Position numbers and translations under genes: made by a program
Notes under the pieces: generated by a model
Seen by the model: only the letters and a program-made list of their open reading frames with translations
What the model was told of the DNA's origin: nothing
The model's database searches: none
NCBI GenBank assembly: GCA_047722935.1
Contig: JBDNZS010000002.1
Location: forward strand, 1-64,000
Direction: 5' to 3'
DNA: 64,000 bases
DNA from: Ethanoligenens sp047722935
GTDB lineage: Bacteria; Bacillota; Clostridia; Oscillospirales; Ethanoligenentaceae
Shown: one piece after another, positions 50,882 through 59,362 of the stretch
How positions within the stretch are numbered: position 1 is the first letter of the stretch
How the letters are laid out: each line of letters starts with the position of its first letter

Positions 50882-52270
50882 ATGATTCAGTATGACAACA
50901 ACCGCCACCTGCTGGAACAACATGCCTATGCATACGACTTGCAGGATGTGGACCAGCCAAACCTCTACCGTGACTTATTTCCGTTTTCCGAGGTGCCCAG
51001 CATTTCCTTCAACCACCGGCATGTACCTATGGATATGCCGGCGTCTATTTACATCACCGACACCACATTCCGAGACGGCCAGCAGGCGCGCGCCCCCTAC
51101 ACAGTGGAGCAGATTACGACGCTCTTTGATTACATGCACCGTTTAGGCGGTAAGAACGGGTGTATCCGCCAGACAGAGTTTTTCGTTTACAGTAAGCGGG
51201 ATCGCGAATCGCTTGAGAAATGCAGGGAAAAAGGCTATGACTATCCCGAAATCACCACCTGGATTCGTGCAAACATGCAGGATTTCCAACTGGTGAAGGA
51301 TTTGGGCATCCGTGAAACCGGAATCTTAGTAAGCTGTTCGGATTATCATATTTTCAAGAAACTGCACATGACGCGCAAACAGGCAATGGAACATTATCTT
51401 GCGGTGGTCAAAGAAGCGCTCAGCGCCGGTCTGCGACCGCGCTGCCATCTGGAGGACATCACACGCGCCGATTTTTATGGTTTTGTGGTTCCGTTTGTGG
51501 ATGCCCTCACGCGCCTTGGCACTGAGGCGCATATGCCCATCAAGATCCGTGCCTGTGACACATTGGGCCTTGGCGTGCCGTTTCCGGGCGTGGCTCTGCC
51601 GCGCAGTGTGCCGGGCATACTGTACGGGCTGCGGCATTATGCCGACGTACCGTCGGATTTGCTGGAATGGCACGGCCACAATGACTTCGGATTGGGCGTG
51701 GCAAACGCGTGCACCGCTTGGCTCTATGGGGCGGGTGCCGTCAACTGTTCCCTTCTGGGCATTGGGGAACGCACGGGCAACGTACCGCTTGAAACCATGG
51801 CAATGCTGTTTTCTTCTTTCCGCGGAGAGTCGTGCGGAATGGACTTAAGCGTCGTCACCGAGATTGCGGACTATTATGAACATGTGATTGGCTACCATAT
51901 TCCGCCGATGACGCCATTTGCAGGCTCTGATTTTAACCTGACGCGCGCCGGTATCCATGCCGACGGCCTTTTGAAGAACCCTGAAATCTACAACATATTT
52001 GATACGCAGAAAATTCTCCGCCGCGAGGCCGCCATCGCCGTGACCAACGCCTCCGGTTTGGCGGGCATTGCGTGCTGGATGAACCAGTTTTACCATTTGC
52101 CCGACAGTCTCTCCGTGCGCAAAACGGACCCCTTGGTCATCCGGTTAAAGGACTGGGTCGATCGGGAGTATGCGCAAGGGCGCGTGACCTCCATCAGCAA
52201 TGAGGAGTTGGACGCCTGCGTCAGGAAACTTGAACCCGGACGATTTCCGGCACAGAAGGAACAAAGATGA
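50882..52270 (+). CDS. Re-type citrate synthase
   Basis: It condenses acetyl-CoA with oxaloacetate to citrate with Re-face stereochemistry, using a DRE-TIM metallolyase barrel like isopropylmalate synthase. The 462-residue protein matches what I remember of the Clostridium kluyveri enzyme almost segment for segment: ITDTTFRDGQQARAPYTVEQI (metal site), NGCIRQTEFFVYSKRDRE, RPRCHLEDITRADFYGFVVPF, KIRACDTLGLGVPFPGVALPRSVPGILYGLRHY, EWHGHNDFGLG (metal His pair) and LTRAGIHADGLLKNPEIYNIFDT. The distinctive RADFYGF and YNIFDT stretches separate it from isopropylmalate and homocitrate synthases. AAGGGG lies 7 nt before the ATG at 50882. It feeds 2-oxoglutarate and glutamate synthesis. Confidence 0.85.
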   Translation: MIQYDNNRHLLEQHAYAYDLQDVDQPNLYRDLFPFSEVPSISFNHRHVPMDMPASIYITDTTFRDGQQARAPYTVEQITTLFDYMHRLGGKNGCIRQTEFFVYSKRDRESLEKCREKGYDYPEITTWIRANMQDFQLVKDLGIRETGILVSCSDYHIFKKLHMTRKQAMEHYLAVVKEALSAGLRPRCHLEDITRADFYGFVVPFVDALTRLGTEAHMPIKIRACDTLGLGVPFPGVALPRSVPGILYGLRHYADVPSDLLEWHGHNDFGLGVANACTAWLYGAGAVNCSLLGIGERTGNVPLETMAMLFSSFRGESCGMDLSVVTEIADYYEHVIGYHIPPMTPFAGSDFNLTRAGIHADGLLKNPEIYNIFDTQKILRREAAIAVTNASGLAGIACWMNQFYHLPDSLSVRKTDPLVIRLKDWVDREYAQGRVTSISNEELDACVRKLEPGRFPAQKEQR

Positions 52271-52926
52271 AAAAACTCGACACGTCCAACCTCAGCCGCC
52301 ATTCCCTATCCGAGCGTGTTTTTGAAGAAATACAGGAAAGCATCTTAAACGGAGCCCTTTCGCCGGGTGATCCGTTGCCGGAGATCAAGCTATCGGAGGA
52401 ACTGGGCGTGAGCCGCACGCCGGTTCGGGAAGCCCTCGGGAAGCTGGAACTGGAAGGTTTGGTCAAATCCATTCCCAACCGCGGCACCCTTGTGATCGGC
52501 ATATCGGAAAAGGACATCGACGATATTTACACCATCCGGATGTATGTGGAAGGGCTTGCGGCAAAATGGGCCGCGCAGCATATTGCCGATGAACAGCTCA
52601 ACCAGCTGCGCAGCATTGTGGAACTACAGGAATTTTACGTCGAAAAAAAAGACTTCTTGCAAGTCTGGCAGCTGGATTCGCGCTTCCACCAATTGCTTTA
52701 TAAGGCAAGCGGCAGCCATGTCCTAAGACATACCCTTTCCAACCTGCATCGCTATATCCAACGGGTCCGTGAACTCTCCATTAAAAAGCCCGGCCGCGCA
52801 ATTCCCTCTGTGCGGGAGCATCGAAACATTCTGGAATCCATTATCAAACAGGATGGTGAGCTTGCGGAAAAATTGACGTTTGAACACATCCGCAACGCCC
52901 ATCAGAACATCCAAAAGGGCATCTAA
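52267..52926 (+). CDS. GntR family regulator, FadR (FCD) subfamily
   Basis: A 219-residue repressor with an N-terminal winged helix (about residues 14-78: LSERVFEEIQESILNGALSPGDPLPEIKLSEELGVSRTPVREALGKLELEGLVKSIPNRGTLV) and a C-terminal FCD ligand-binding domain (about residues 85-212). The metal and ligand residues Asp (DSRFHQLL) and His (EHRNIL) are visible. Its start overlaps the Re-citrate synthase stop by 4 nt (ATGA). The operator-like palindrome in the operon promoter suggests it controls itself and the synthase, with a carboxylic acid such as citrate as effector (inference). It ends 4 nt inside the next, convergent gene. Confidence 0.9.
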   Translation: MKKLDTSNLSRHSLSERVFEEIQESILNGALSPGDPLPEIKLSEELGVSRTPVREALGKLELEGLVKSIPNRGTLVIGISEKDIDDIYTIRMYVEGLAAKWAAQHIADEQLNQLRSIVELQEFYVEKKDFLQVWQLDSRFHQLLYKASGSHVLRHTLSNLHRYIQRVRELSIKKPGRAIPSVREHRNILESIIKQDGELAEKLTFEHIRNAHQNIQKGI

Positions 52927-54317
52927 CACTGCGGGAGCTGTACTTCATCCGCCGTATACCGCGCTTTCACAAGATATTGATAGGTGTTGTATTGGGCACG
53001 CATATCCTCGCCCGAAACCGACACCAATTTATCTACGATTGGCTTGTCATTTTCGTACTGTGGCAGCATTTTGCTTTGAATCGTCACAACCTCATATTGG
53101 CACCCGATGAACAGATTGCGTATCTCTGAAAGTGTAAAGAAGCGCAAATGCGTCCGATCAAGAATGCCGGCATCCTCATAGGTAAAACGGCCACACAACA
53201 GGCCGTTCATAACCGAATAGTGCATGATATTGGGGATGCTGGCCAAAATATACCCGCCTTGTTTTAAATAGCGCTTCATGTTTTGTAAAACGCGGCCGGG
53301 GTTTTTCAAATGTTCCAGGACATCCGCAAACAAGATGTAGTCAAACGACTGTTCCCCATAGGGAAGCGGCATCTGTTCCACATCCCAATCCTTGACATCC
53401 GCAAAGGATGCCGCGACAGCCGCCGCGTTCGGGTTGCTTTCCAGTCCATAAAGTTTTGCATGCGGATATAAATCCTTGATTTTCAAAAGCGTAGCGCCGC
53501 ACGCACATCCCACCTCCAAAACACTCAATTCCCGCTCCGGTTTTTCCTGCATCAATGCCAGCACATCGGTGCGAACAAATGTGGAATATACGGACTGGAA
53601 TCCCCACTTATCGGCGAATCTGTGGGCATTTTCAGCCAACACCTGTCTGAATTTGATAGGGTCTTTTTGAAAAGAAACACTTCCGCTATGATAAACAAAT
53701 GTGTTTTGGGAAAGCATGAGGCAATATCCGGCCTGCTCAATACGAAAGGAATAATCGTCGTCTTCATAATTTCCCGGGAAAAAGCGTTCATCCAGCAACC
53801 CGACTGTATCGACAACTTCCCGTTTGATAAGCATACAGAAGCCGACCAATTTGATTTTCTGCTTGTACCTGGGATTTGCACGATTATAGGTGTTCGCAAA
53901 GGCAAAAATGCTGCCGCGCTCGTTAAAATTAGCTGTGATCTGTTGGCCATTGGAGCAATAATTGCTTACCGGTCCCACCGCACCGATGTTTTCCGCGCTA
54001 TGGAGACACGCCTGTAAATTTTCCAGCCAAGACGGCGTAACCATCGTGTCATTGTTCAGCAGCAAGATATCATTGCCTTTTTCCGCAATCCCGATGCCCT
54101 GATTGCAGCCGGCAGCAAACCCCTTGTTTTCCTGATTTTCAATCAGCCGGATGTCCTTCTGATTCTTCAGCCATCCCACAGTCCCATCGGTGGAGTGATT
54201 ATCCACCACAATGATTTCGTACTTGTCTTTGGGGGTGTACTGGCGGATACTGTCGATGCAAAGTGCACTGTCCCCAAGACCGTTGTAGGTCAATATGACG
54301 ATACTGCTTTTATTCAT
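52923..54317 (-). CDS. Glycosyltransferase family 2 fused to a SAM methyltransferase
   Basis: A 464-residue two-domain protein. The first half (about residues 1-235) is a GT-A glycosyltransferase with SSIVILTYNGLGDSALCIDSI, VDNHSTDGT, the DxD-like LLLNNDTMVTPSW and ERFFPGNYEDDDYSFR. The second half (about residues 245-450) is a class I methyltransferase with LSVLEVGCACGATLLKI (motif I), YGLESNPNAAAVA and FDYILFADVLEHLKNPGRVL. Such proteins act on surface polysaccharides. GAGGAG lies 10 nt before the ATG at 54317, which excludes 35 upstream in-frame codons. No other glycan genes are nearby. Confidence 0.88.
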   Translation of the reverse strand: MNKSSIVILTYNGLGDSALCIDSIRQYTPKDKYEIIVVDNHSTDGTVGWLKNQKDIRLIENQENKGFAAGCNQGIGIAEKGNDILLLNNDTMVTPSWLENLQACLHSAENIGAVGPVSNYCSNGQQITANFNERGSIFAFANTYNRANPRYKQKIKLVGFCMLIKREVVDTVGLLDERFFPGNYEDDDYSFRIEQAGYCLMLSQNTFVYHSGSVSFQKDPIKFRQVLAENAHRFADKWGFQSVYSTFVRTDVLALMQEKPERELSVLEVGCACGATLLKIKDLYPHAKLYGLESNPNAAAVAASFADVKDWDVEQMPLPYGEQSFDYILFADVLEHLKNPGRVLQNMKRYLKQGGYILASIPNIMHYSVMNGLLCGRFTYEDAGILDRTHLRFFTLSEIRNLFIGCQYEVVTIQSKMLPQYENDKPIVDKLVSVSGEDMRAQYNTYQYLVKARYTADEVQLPQC

Positions 54318-54610
54318 AAAAACTCGGCTCCTCGCACTTAAAACACATGTGCCACACACGAACGGTTTTGTCTGCGCCATATGCGCACATTGCCGACTTA
54401 CAATCGCTCCAGCGGCACCCATGAGGCGCCATCTCTATTTGCAGAAGTACAAAGAGTGGTGTAAAATAAAAAGTGCCGCAAAAGAAGCCACTCTATGCGG
54501 CGCTGTGAGCGGACGTGTGGCACGCAAAACCAGATGATAGCCTTATATGCTATTTATTGTATGCGAAAACACCTCAGCCGTGCCCAGCCATTGATTGACG
54601 AAAGCGGAAT

Positions 54611-55018
54611 ATGGAACTACAGAAAAATGACTATTCATCCCCATATTGTACGGTAAATTATATTGCCGAAGAAAATATCGTGTTTCTTGTTTGGAAACAA
54701 TTTTGTTGTGGCGAAGAGTATAGGGCGCCCACTCTATTTGCAGTGGACCTGCTTCGGCGATTTCCAAACAGCACTTTTGTCACAGATGCGCGAAATGGTT
54801 TCGAAGACAGCAAAGAGGATGTTGCCTGGGGGTTTTCCAAATTGCTGCCGGCAATGGCAAAAACAGAGTGCAAACAGGCCATATTCATCATGAATCAAAT
54901 CAATGAAATCGAAGAAGAGATGGATATGTGGACCAAAGAGTTCTTAAAGTATTTTGCCGTGAAAAAAGTGACAAGCTATGACGAGGCCGTTGCATTGATC
55001 CACAAGAACCGCACATAA
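54611..55018 (+). CDS. STAS/SpoIIAA-like small protein
   Basis: A 135-residue cytosolic protein resembling the SpoIIAA-like/STAS-type small proteins seen in anaerobes. Conserved-looking parts are VFLVWKQFCCGEEYRAPTLFAVDLLRRF, FVTDARNGFEDSKEDVAWGFSKLLP and IEEEMDMWTKEFLKYFAVKKVTSYDEAVALI. The function is unknown. The ribosome site is weak (AAAGCGG 4 nt before the ATG). It lies between the divergent GT2-methyltransferase gene and cobA-hemD, with no clear tie to either. Confidence 0.65.
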   Translation: MELQKNDYSSPYCTVNYIAEENIVFLVWKQFCCGEEYRAPTLFAVDLLRRFPNSTFVTDARNGFEDSKEDVAWGFSKLLPAMAKTECKQAIFIMNQINEIEEEMDMWTKEFLKYFAVKKVTSYDEAVALIHKNRT

Positions 55019-55150
55019 CACACTGTGACACGATTCGCGCCAACCGCAAATCCAGTTACCTATCAGTGATGTAAATACATCTTTATTTTGCAGGGCAGTA
55101 TCACGGCATCTCCGGATACAAATCAAACCACCCGAACGGAGGGGACACCC

Positions 55151-56653
55151 ATGCCGACAGGAAAAGTCATTTTGGTGGGCGCGGGGCCGGGCGATCCCGG
55201 CCTATTGACCGTCAAAGGCGCGCGGGCGTTGGCGGAGGCAGACGTGGTGGTCTATGACCGTCTGGTTTCCCCCGCCATCCTCGCGCGTATCCCCGCGCAC
55301 GCCGAACGCATCGACGTAGGCAAGGAAAGCGGCAGCCATCCCGTGCCGCAGCAGCGCATCCAGGAAATCCTGCGGGACAAGGCGCTGGAGGGGAATCTGG
55401 TGGTGCGGCTGAAAGGCGGCGACCCGTTCCTATTTGGGCGCGGCGGTGAGGAACTGGCATTCCTTGCGATGAATGGTATCCCCTTTTCCGAGGTGCCGGG
55501 TATTCCGTCCGCCATTGCCGCGCCGGCTTACGCGGGCATCCCTGTCACCAACCGGGGAGAGGCGCGTTCCCTGCACATCTTTACCGGCCACGCCAAGGAC
55601 AACGAATCACCGAAGATTGATTTTAAATCTGCCGCCAAGCTGGGCGGTACACTGGTCTTTCTAATGGGCGTATCCACAATGGAACATATCTGCGCAGGTT
55701 TGCTCGCGGCAGGGCTTGCACCCGCCACCCCTGCCGCCATTGTGGAAAACGGTACACTGCCCGTGCAGCGGCGCATTTCCTCCCGCCTTGCGGATATCGC
55801 GGCCGACGCCCGTGCGCAGGCAGTCCGCTCCCCATCCATATTGGTCGTCGGAGAAGTCTGCTCACAAGCACAAACACTTGACTGGTTCAGCCGCCTGCCC
55901 TTATTCGGCCGACGCATCGTGCTGACTATGCCGGAGATTACGGCACAACCGCTTGCGGAACGCCTGCGCGCACTGGGGGCCGATGCGCTCCCCTATCCCT
56001 GCATCCAGACCATTTTCCTGCCGGACGACAGCGCTCTGCGCACCGCAATCCACCGCCTGTACGCCTACCGGTTCCTGGTATTCACCAGCCGCCGCGGTGT
56101 AGATGCGTTCTTCCAAACACTGCGCGATATGGCGCTGGACGCCCGTGCACTTGCGGGCTGTCAAGTTGCGGCAATCGCGCAGCACACAGCGGCACGGCTG
56201 TTGGAATGCGGCATTCGACCCGATCTGGTGCCGGAGCAGGCGGACGGCACCCATCTGGCGCAAGCAATCTTACAAGCAGCCAAACCCGGTGACCGTATCC
56301 TGCTTTGCCGCAGTGCGCAGGCCACACAAACACTGCCTGACCGTTTACACGCGGGTGGGCTGGAAGTGGACGACCTGCCTGCCTACGAGACACGCGCGCT
56401 GCCTGGTGAAGCATCGGATGCCGCATTCGCAGACCATCCGCCGGATGCTGTCGTATTCACCAGCGGCTCGGCGGTAGATGCGTTTCTGCATCGTTCCGGG
56501 ATGCATCCAACATCCATACGGGGCATCTGCATTGGGGAAACGACCGCCGCACGCGCCCGTGCACACGGCATTCGCTGCACCGTGGCGGATCATCCCGACC
56601 CCAACGCTCTTGTTGATACAATCTGTGAGGTAACAAAACATGGAACTTTCTGA
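55151..56653 (+). CDS. cobA-hemD: Uroporphyrinogen-III C-methyltransferase / uroporphyrinogen-III synthase fusion
   Basis: A 500-residue bifunctional enzyme. The N-terminal part (about residues 1-240) is the CobA/SUMT methyltransferase that makes precorrin-2. It shows VILVGAGPGDPGLLTVKGARAL, LKGGDPFLFGRGGEEL, PGIPSAIAAPAYAGIPVTNR and LVFLMGVSTMEHI. The C-terminal part (about residues 245-500) is the HemD cyclase domain, with FTSRRGVDAFFQTL and AVVFTSGSAVDAFL. This fusion is common in clostridia. GGAGG lies 8 nt before the ATG at 55151, excluding 21 upstream in-frame codons. hemB follows with a 14 nt overlap. Confidence 0.94.
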   Translation: MPTGKVILVGAGPGDPGLLTVKGARALAEADVVVYDRLVSPAILARIPAHAERIDVGKESGSHPVPQQRIQEILRDKALEGNLVVRLKGGDPFLFGRGGEELAFLAMNGIPFSEVPGIPSAIAAPAYAGIPVTNRGEARSLHIFTGHAKDNESPKIDFKSAAKLGGTLVFLMGVSTMEHICAGLLAAGLAPATPAAIVENGTLPVQRRISSRLADIAADARAQAVRSPSILVVGEVCSQAQTLDWFSRLPLFGRRIVLTMPEITAQPLAERLRALGADALPYPCIQTIFLPDDSALRTAIHRLYAYRFLVFTSRRGVDAFFQTLRDMALDARALAGCQVAAIAQHTAARLLECGIRPDLVPEQADGTHLAQAILQAAKPGDRILLCRSAQATQTLPDRLHAGGLEVDDLPAYETRALPGEASDAAFADHPPDAVVFTSGSAVDAFLHRSGMHPTSIRGICIGETTAARARAHGIRCTVADHPDPNALVDTICEVTKHGTF

Positions 56654-57623
56654 ACGTCCGCGCCGTTTGCGCCGGACACCCGTTTTACGCAGTCTTGCAC
56701 GCGAGACCCGCCTTTCCCCGTGCGCGCTGATTTGGCCATTGTTCATCGTGGAGGGACAAGGTATCCGGCGGGAAATCCCTTCATTGCCCGGGCAATATCA
56801 TTACAGCCCCGACAAACTGCCTGCCGCCGTGGAAGAAGCACTGGCGGCAGGGGTAAGCGCTTTTCTGTTGTTCGGCCTGCCCGCTTTGAAAGACGAACTG
56901 GGCTCCGGCGCGTATGACCCAAACGGCGTAGTGCAGCAAGGCCTGCGGCTGCTGCGGGAACGTTTCCCACATATTCTGCTCATCACCGACGTGTGCATGT
57001 GCGAATACACATCCCACGGGCATTGCGGCATTCTGCACGGTCATGAGGTGGATAACGACGCCACATTGCCTTACATTGCCAAGATTGCGCTCTCCCACGC
57101 ACAGGCGGGCGCAGACATTGTGGCACCCTCGGATATGATGGATGGACGGGTGGCCGCTATCCGCCGCACACTCGACAGCAATAGCTATTCGCATATCCCC
57201 ATTTTGTCCTACGCGGTTAAATATGCCTCCGCATTTTACGGGCCGTTCCGGGATGCGGCAGGTTCTGCGCCCGCGTTCGGTGACCGCAAAGGCTACCAGA
57301 TGGACCCGCACAACGTGCGGGAGGCGCTGCGGGAAGCGGCGTTGGACGTGCGCGAGGGCGCCGACATGCTGATGGTCAAACCTGCGATGTCGTATCTGGA
57401 CGTGGTGCACGCGGTACGCGAGCGGTTCGATCTTCCACTGGCGGCCTACAGCGTCAGCGGCGAATACGCCATGATAAAAGCCGGCGCGCAGGCAGGGCTA
57501 ATTGATGAATATGCAATCCTCTGTGAAAGTGCGCTCAGCGTGTTCCGCGCGGGCGCAGACATTTATATTACCTATTACGCCAAAGAATTGGCACAGGCCA
57601 TTCAAAAGGGGGATATCGGTTGA
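56640..57623 (+). CDS. hemB: Delta-aminolevulinic acid dehydratase (porphobilinogen synthase)
   Basis: It joins two 5-aminolevulinates into porphobilinogen. The 327-residue protein has the zinc-cysteine motif DVCMCEYTSHGHCG (about residues 119-132). The two active-site lysines lie in PILSYAVKYASAFYGPFRDA and in ADMLMVKPAMSYLDV. The three cysteines indicate the zinc-dependent, not magnesium-only, type. GAGGTAA lies 6 nt before the ATG, inside the end of cobA-hemD. It shares a TGATG stop-start with hemL. Confidence 0.95.
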   Translation: MELSERPRRLRRTPVLRSLARETRLSPCALIWPLFIVEGQGIRREIPSLPGQYHYSPDKLPAAVEEALAAGVSAFLLFGLPALKDELGSGAYDPNGVVQQGLRLLRERFPHILLITDVCMCEYTSHGHCGILHGHEVDNDATLPYIAKIALSHAQAGADIVAPSDMMDGRVAAIRRTLDSNSYSHIPILSYAVKYASAFYGPFRDAAGSAPAFGDRKGYQMDPHNVREALREAALDVREGADMLMVKPAMSYLDVVHAVRERFDLPLAAYSVSGEYAMIKAGAQAGLIDEYAILCESALSVFRAGADIYITYYAKELAQAIQKGDIG

Positions 57624-58933
57624 TGGATACCAGCGAAACATTTTTCACACGTGCAAAAGCAGTCATCCCCGGCGGTGTAAACAGCCCCGTGCGCGCGTTC
57701 GGCGCCGTGCACGGCATTCCCCGCTTCATCCAAAAAGGAAAGGACGCGTCGATTTACGATGTGGATGGAAACGTCTATACCGATTATGTCTGCTCCTGGG
57801 GACCGCTGATTCTGGGACACGCACACCCCGATGTTTTAGAGCGGGTTGCTGAAACCATGAAAAACGGGCTGAGCTTTGGCGCACCTACCGCGCTGGAAGT
57901 AGAGGTTGCGGAGCTAATTGTACGGATGGTGCCGCACATTGATAAGGTCCGCATGGTCAACAGCGGCACCGAGGCCGTCATGAGTGCGCTGCGTTTAGCG
58001 CGCGGTTTTACCGGACGCGATAAGATTGTGAAATTCGACGGCTGTTATCACGGACACTCCGATGCGATGCTGGTCAAAGCCGGTTCCGGCGCTCTCACCA
58101 CGGGCCGCCCTGACAGCCTTGGTGTGCCAGCAGGTGCGGCACAAGATACGCTGGTCGCAAACTACAACGATTTAGAGAGCGTGGAAAAGTTGTTCACCGA
58201 AAACCACGGGGAGATTGCCGCTGTTATTGTTGAACCGGTAGCTGCCAATATGGGTGTGGTACCGCCCGAGCCAGGCTTTCTATCCGGCCTGCGCAAGCTT
58301 TGCGATCAAAACCATGCACTGCTGATCTTTGACGAGGTCATCACCGGCTTCCGGCTCGCACCCGGCGGCGCGCAGGAAGTGTTCGGCGTGCGTGCCGATA
58401 TCGTCACATTCGGCAAGATTATCGGCGGCGGTATGCCGGTGGGCGCTTATGCTGCCCGTCAGGAAATCATGGATTATGTCGCACCGGTCGGAGCGGTCTA
58501 TCAGGCAGGCACGCTTTCCGGCAATCCTGTTGCCATGGCGGCGGGTCTTGCACAGCTCTCCATCCTCCATGAACACCCTGAAGTCTACGCTTATATCGGT
58601 GCATTGGGGAAACAGCTGGCACACGGCCTGTCGTTTCTCGCCGAAAAACACCATATTCCCGCGGCAGTAGGGCATTTTGGCTCTATTCTAACGCTCTTTT
58701 TCCACAATGGCCCGGTACTTTGTGGAAAACAAGCGCGTGAAAGCAATACGGAAGCCTACGCCGCTTTTTTTAACGGGATGTTAAAAAGCGGCTCCTATTT
58801 TGCCCCTTCACAGTTTGAAGCGGCTTTTTTAAGTGCTGTCCACACACAGGATGCTATAAAAAAGACGCTGGCCACAGCAGACGCAGTTTTCTCAGAAATG
58901 GAATCCACCTATGGCGCAGGGATGACACCATGA
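57623..58933 (+). CDS. hemL: Glutamate-1-semialdehyde 2,1-aminomutase
   Basis: A PLP enzyme that isomerises glutamate-1-semialdehyde to 5-aminolevulinate, so together with HemA it completes the C5 route. The 436-residue protein starts in the family way (FTRAKAVIPGGVNSPVRAFGAV). It shows VNSGTEAVMSALRLARGFTGRDKIVKFDGCYHGHSD, VIVEPVAANMGVV and DEVITGFR, with the PLP lysine in VTFGKIIGGGMPVGAY (near residue 268). The ATG at 57623 overlaps the hemB stop; AAGGGGGA lies 9 nt upstream. Confidence 0.96.
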   Translation: MDTSETFFTRAKAVIPGGVNSPVRAFGAVHGIPRFIQKGKDASIYDVDGNVYTDYVCSWGPLILGHAHPDVLERVAETMKNGLSFGAPTALEVEVAELIVRMVPHIDKVRMVNSGTEAVMSALRLARGFTGRDKIVKFDGCYHGHSDAMLVKAGSGALTTGRPDSLGVPAGAAQDTLVANYNDLESVEKLFTENHGEIAAVIVEPVAANMGVVPPEPGFLSGLRKLCDQNHALLIFDEVITGFRLAPGGAQEVFGVRADIVTFGKIIGGGMPVGAYAARQEIMDYVAPVGAVYQAGTLSGNPVAMAAGLAQLSILHEHPEVYAYIGALGKQLAHGLSFLAEKHHIPAAVGHFGSILTLFFHNGPVLCGKQARESNTEAYAAFFNGMLKSGSYFAPSQFEAAFLSAVHTQDAIKKTLATADAVFSEMESTYGAGMTP

Positions 58934-59328
58934 CCGGCATGATTGTGCTGGCGCATGGCAGCCGCGAGGCACAGGCCGCAGAGGCATGGCATGCACTCGA
59001 GCAGGCGGTTCGCCTACAGCTGAAGCCAACTTCGGCAGGCTCACACAAAGCCCCGCCGCTAATCCATTTTCAGTTCGGTATGGGCGGTCTCCCAGAGGCT
59101 TTGGACACACTGGCCGCTGCCGGTGCTGACGACATCGCTATCCTGCCGTATTTCCTGTTCTCCGGTTATCACCTGCGCCACACGATTCCCGAATTGATAC
59201 AGGCATGGCAAAAGGCGCACCCGAAGGTGCGCCTTTCTTTAGATTCCGCGCTGGGGGAGGACCCTCGCATGGTCGACTTGCTGGCAGAGCGTATCGGCAA
59301 CGCGGCCACAGATGAAACGGATTCGTAA
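58930..59328 (+). CDS. cbiX: Sirohydrochlorin chelatase, small CbiX/SirB type
   Basis: It inserts iron (or cobalt) into sirohydrochlorin, the last siroheme step. The 132-residue single-domain protein has the catalytic histidines in MIVLAHGSREAQA (His9) and in FLFSGYHLRHTIPE (near residue 80), at positions typical of small CbiX. The choice of metal cannot be told; with precorrin-2 dehydrogenase present and no cobalamin genes here, iron and siroheme are likeliest. The start overlaps hemL by 4 nt (ATGA). A terminator-like hairpin lies inside the gene at 59211. Confidence 0.9.
   Translation: MTGMIVLAHGSREAQAAEAWHALEQAVRLQLKPTSAGSHKAPPLIHFQFGMGGLPEALDTLAAAGADDIAILPYFLFSGYHLRHTIPELIQAWQKAHPKVRLSLDSALGEDPRMVDLLAERIGNAATDETDS
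59211..59240 (+). terminator. Terminator-like hairpin inside cbiX
   Basis: AAAGGCGCACC pairs with GGTGCGCCTTT (11 bp, CGAA loop), followed by CTTTAG, about 90 nt before the cbiX stop. It is fully within the coding frame. No other terminator is seen between cbiX and the convergent acetyltransferase gene. Confidence 0.5.
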
Positions 59329-59362
59329 CAACGTCCGCGCTTTTCCACAGACATCCACCGTC

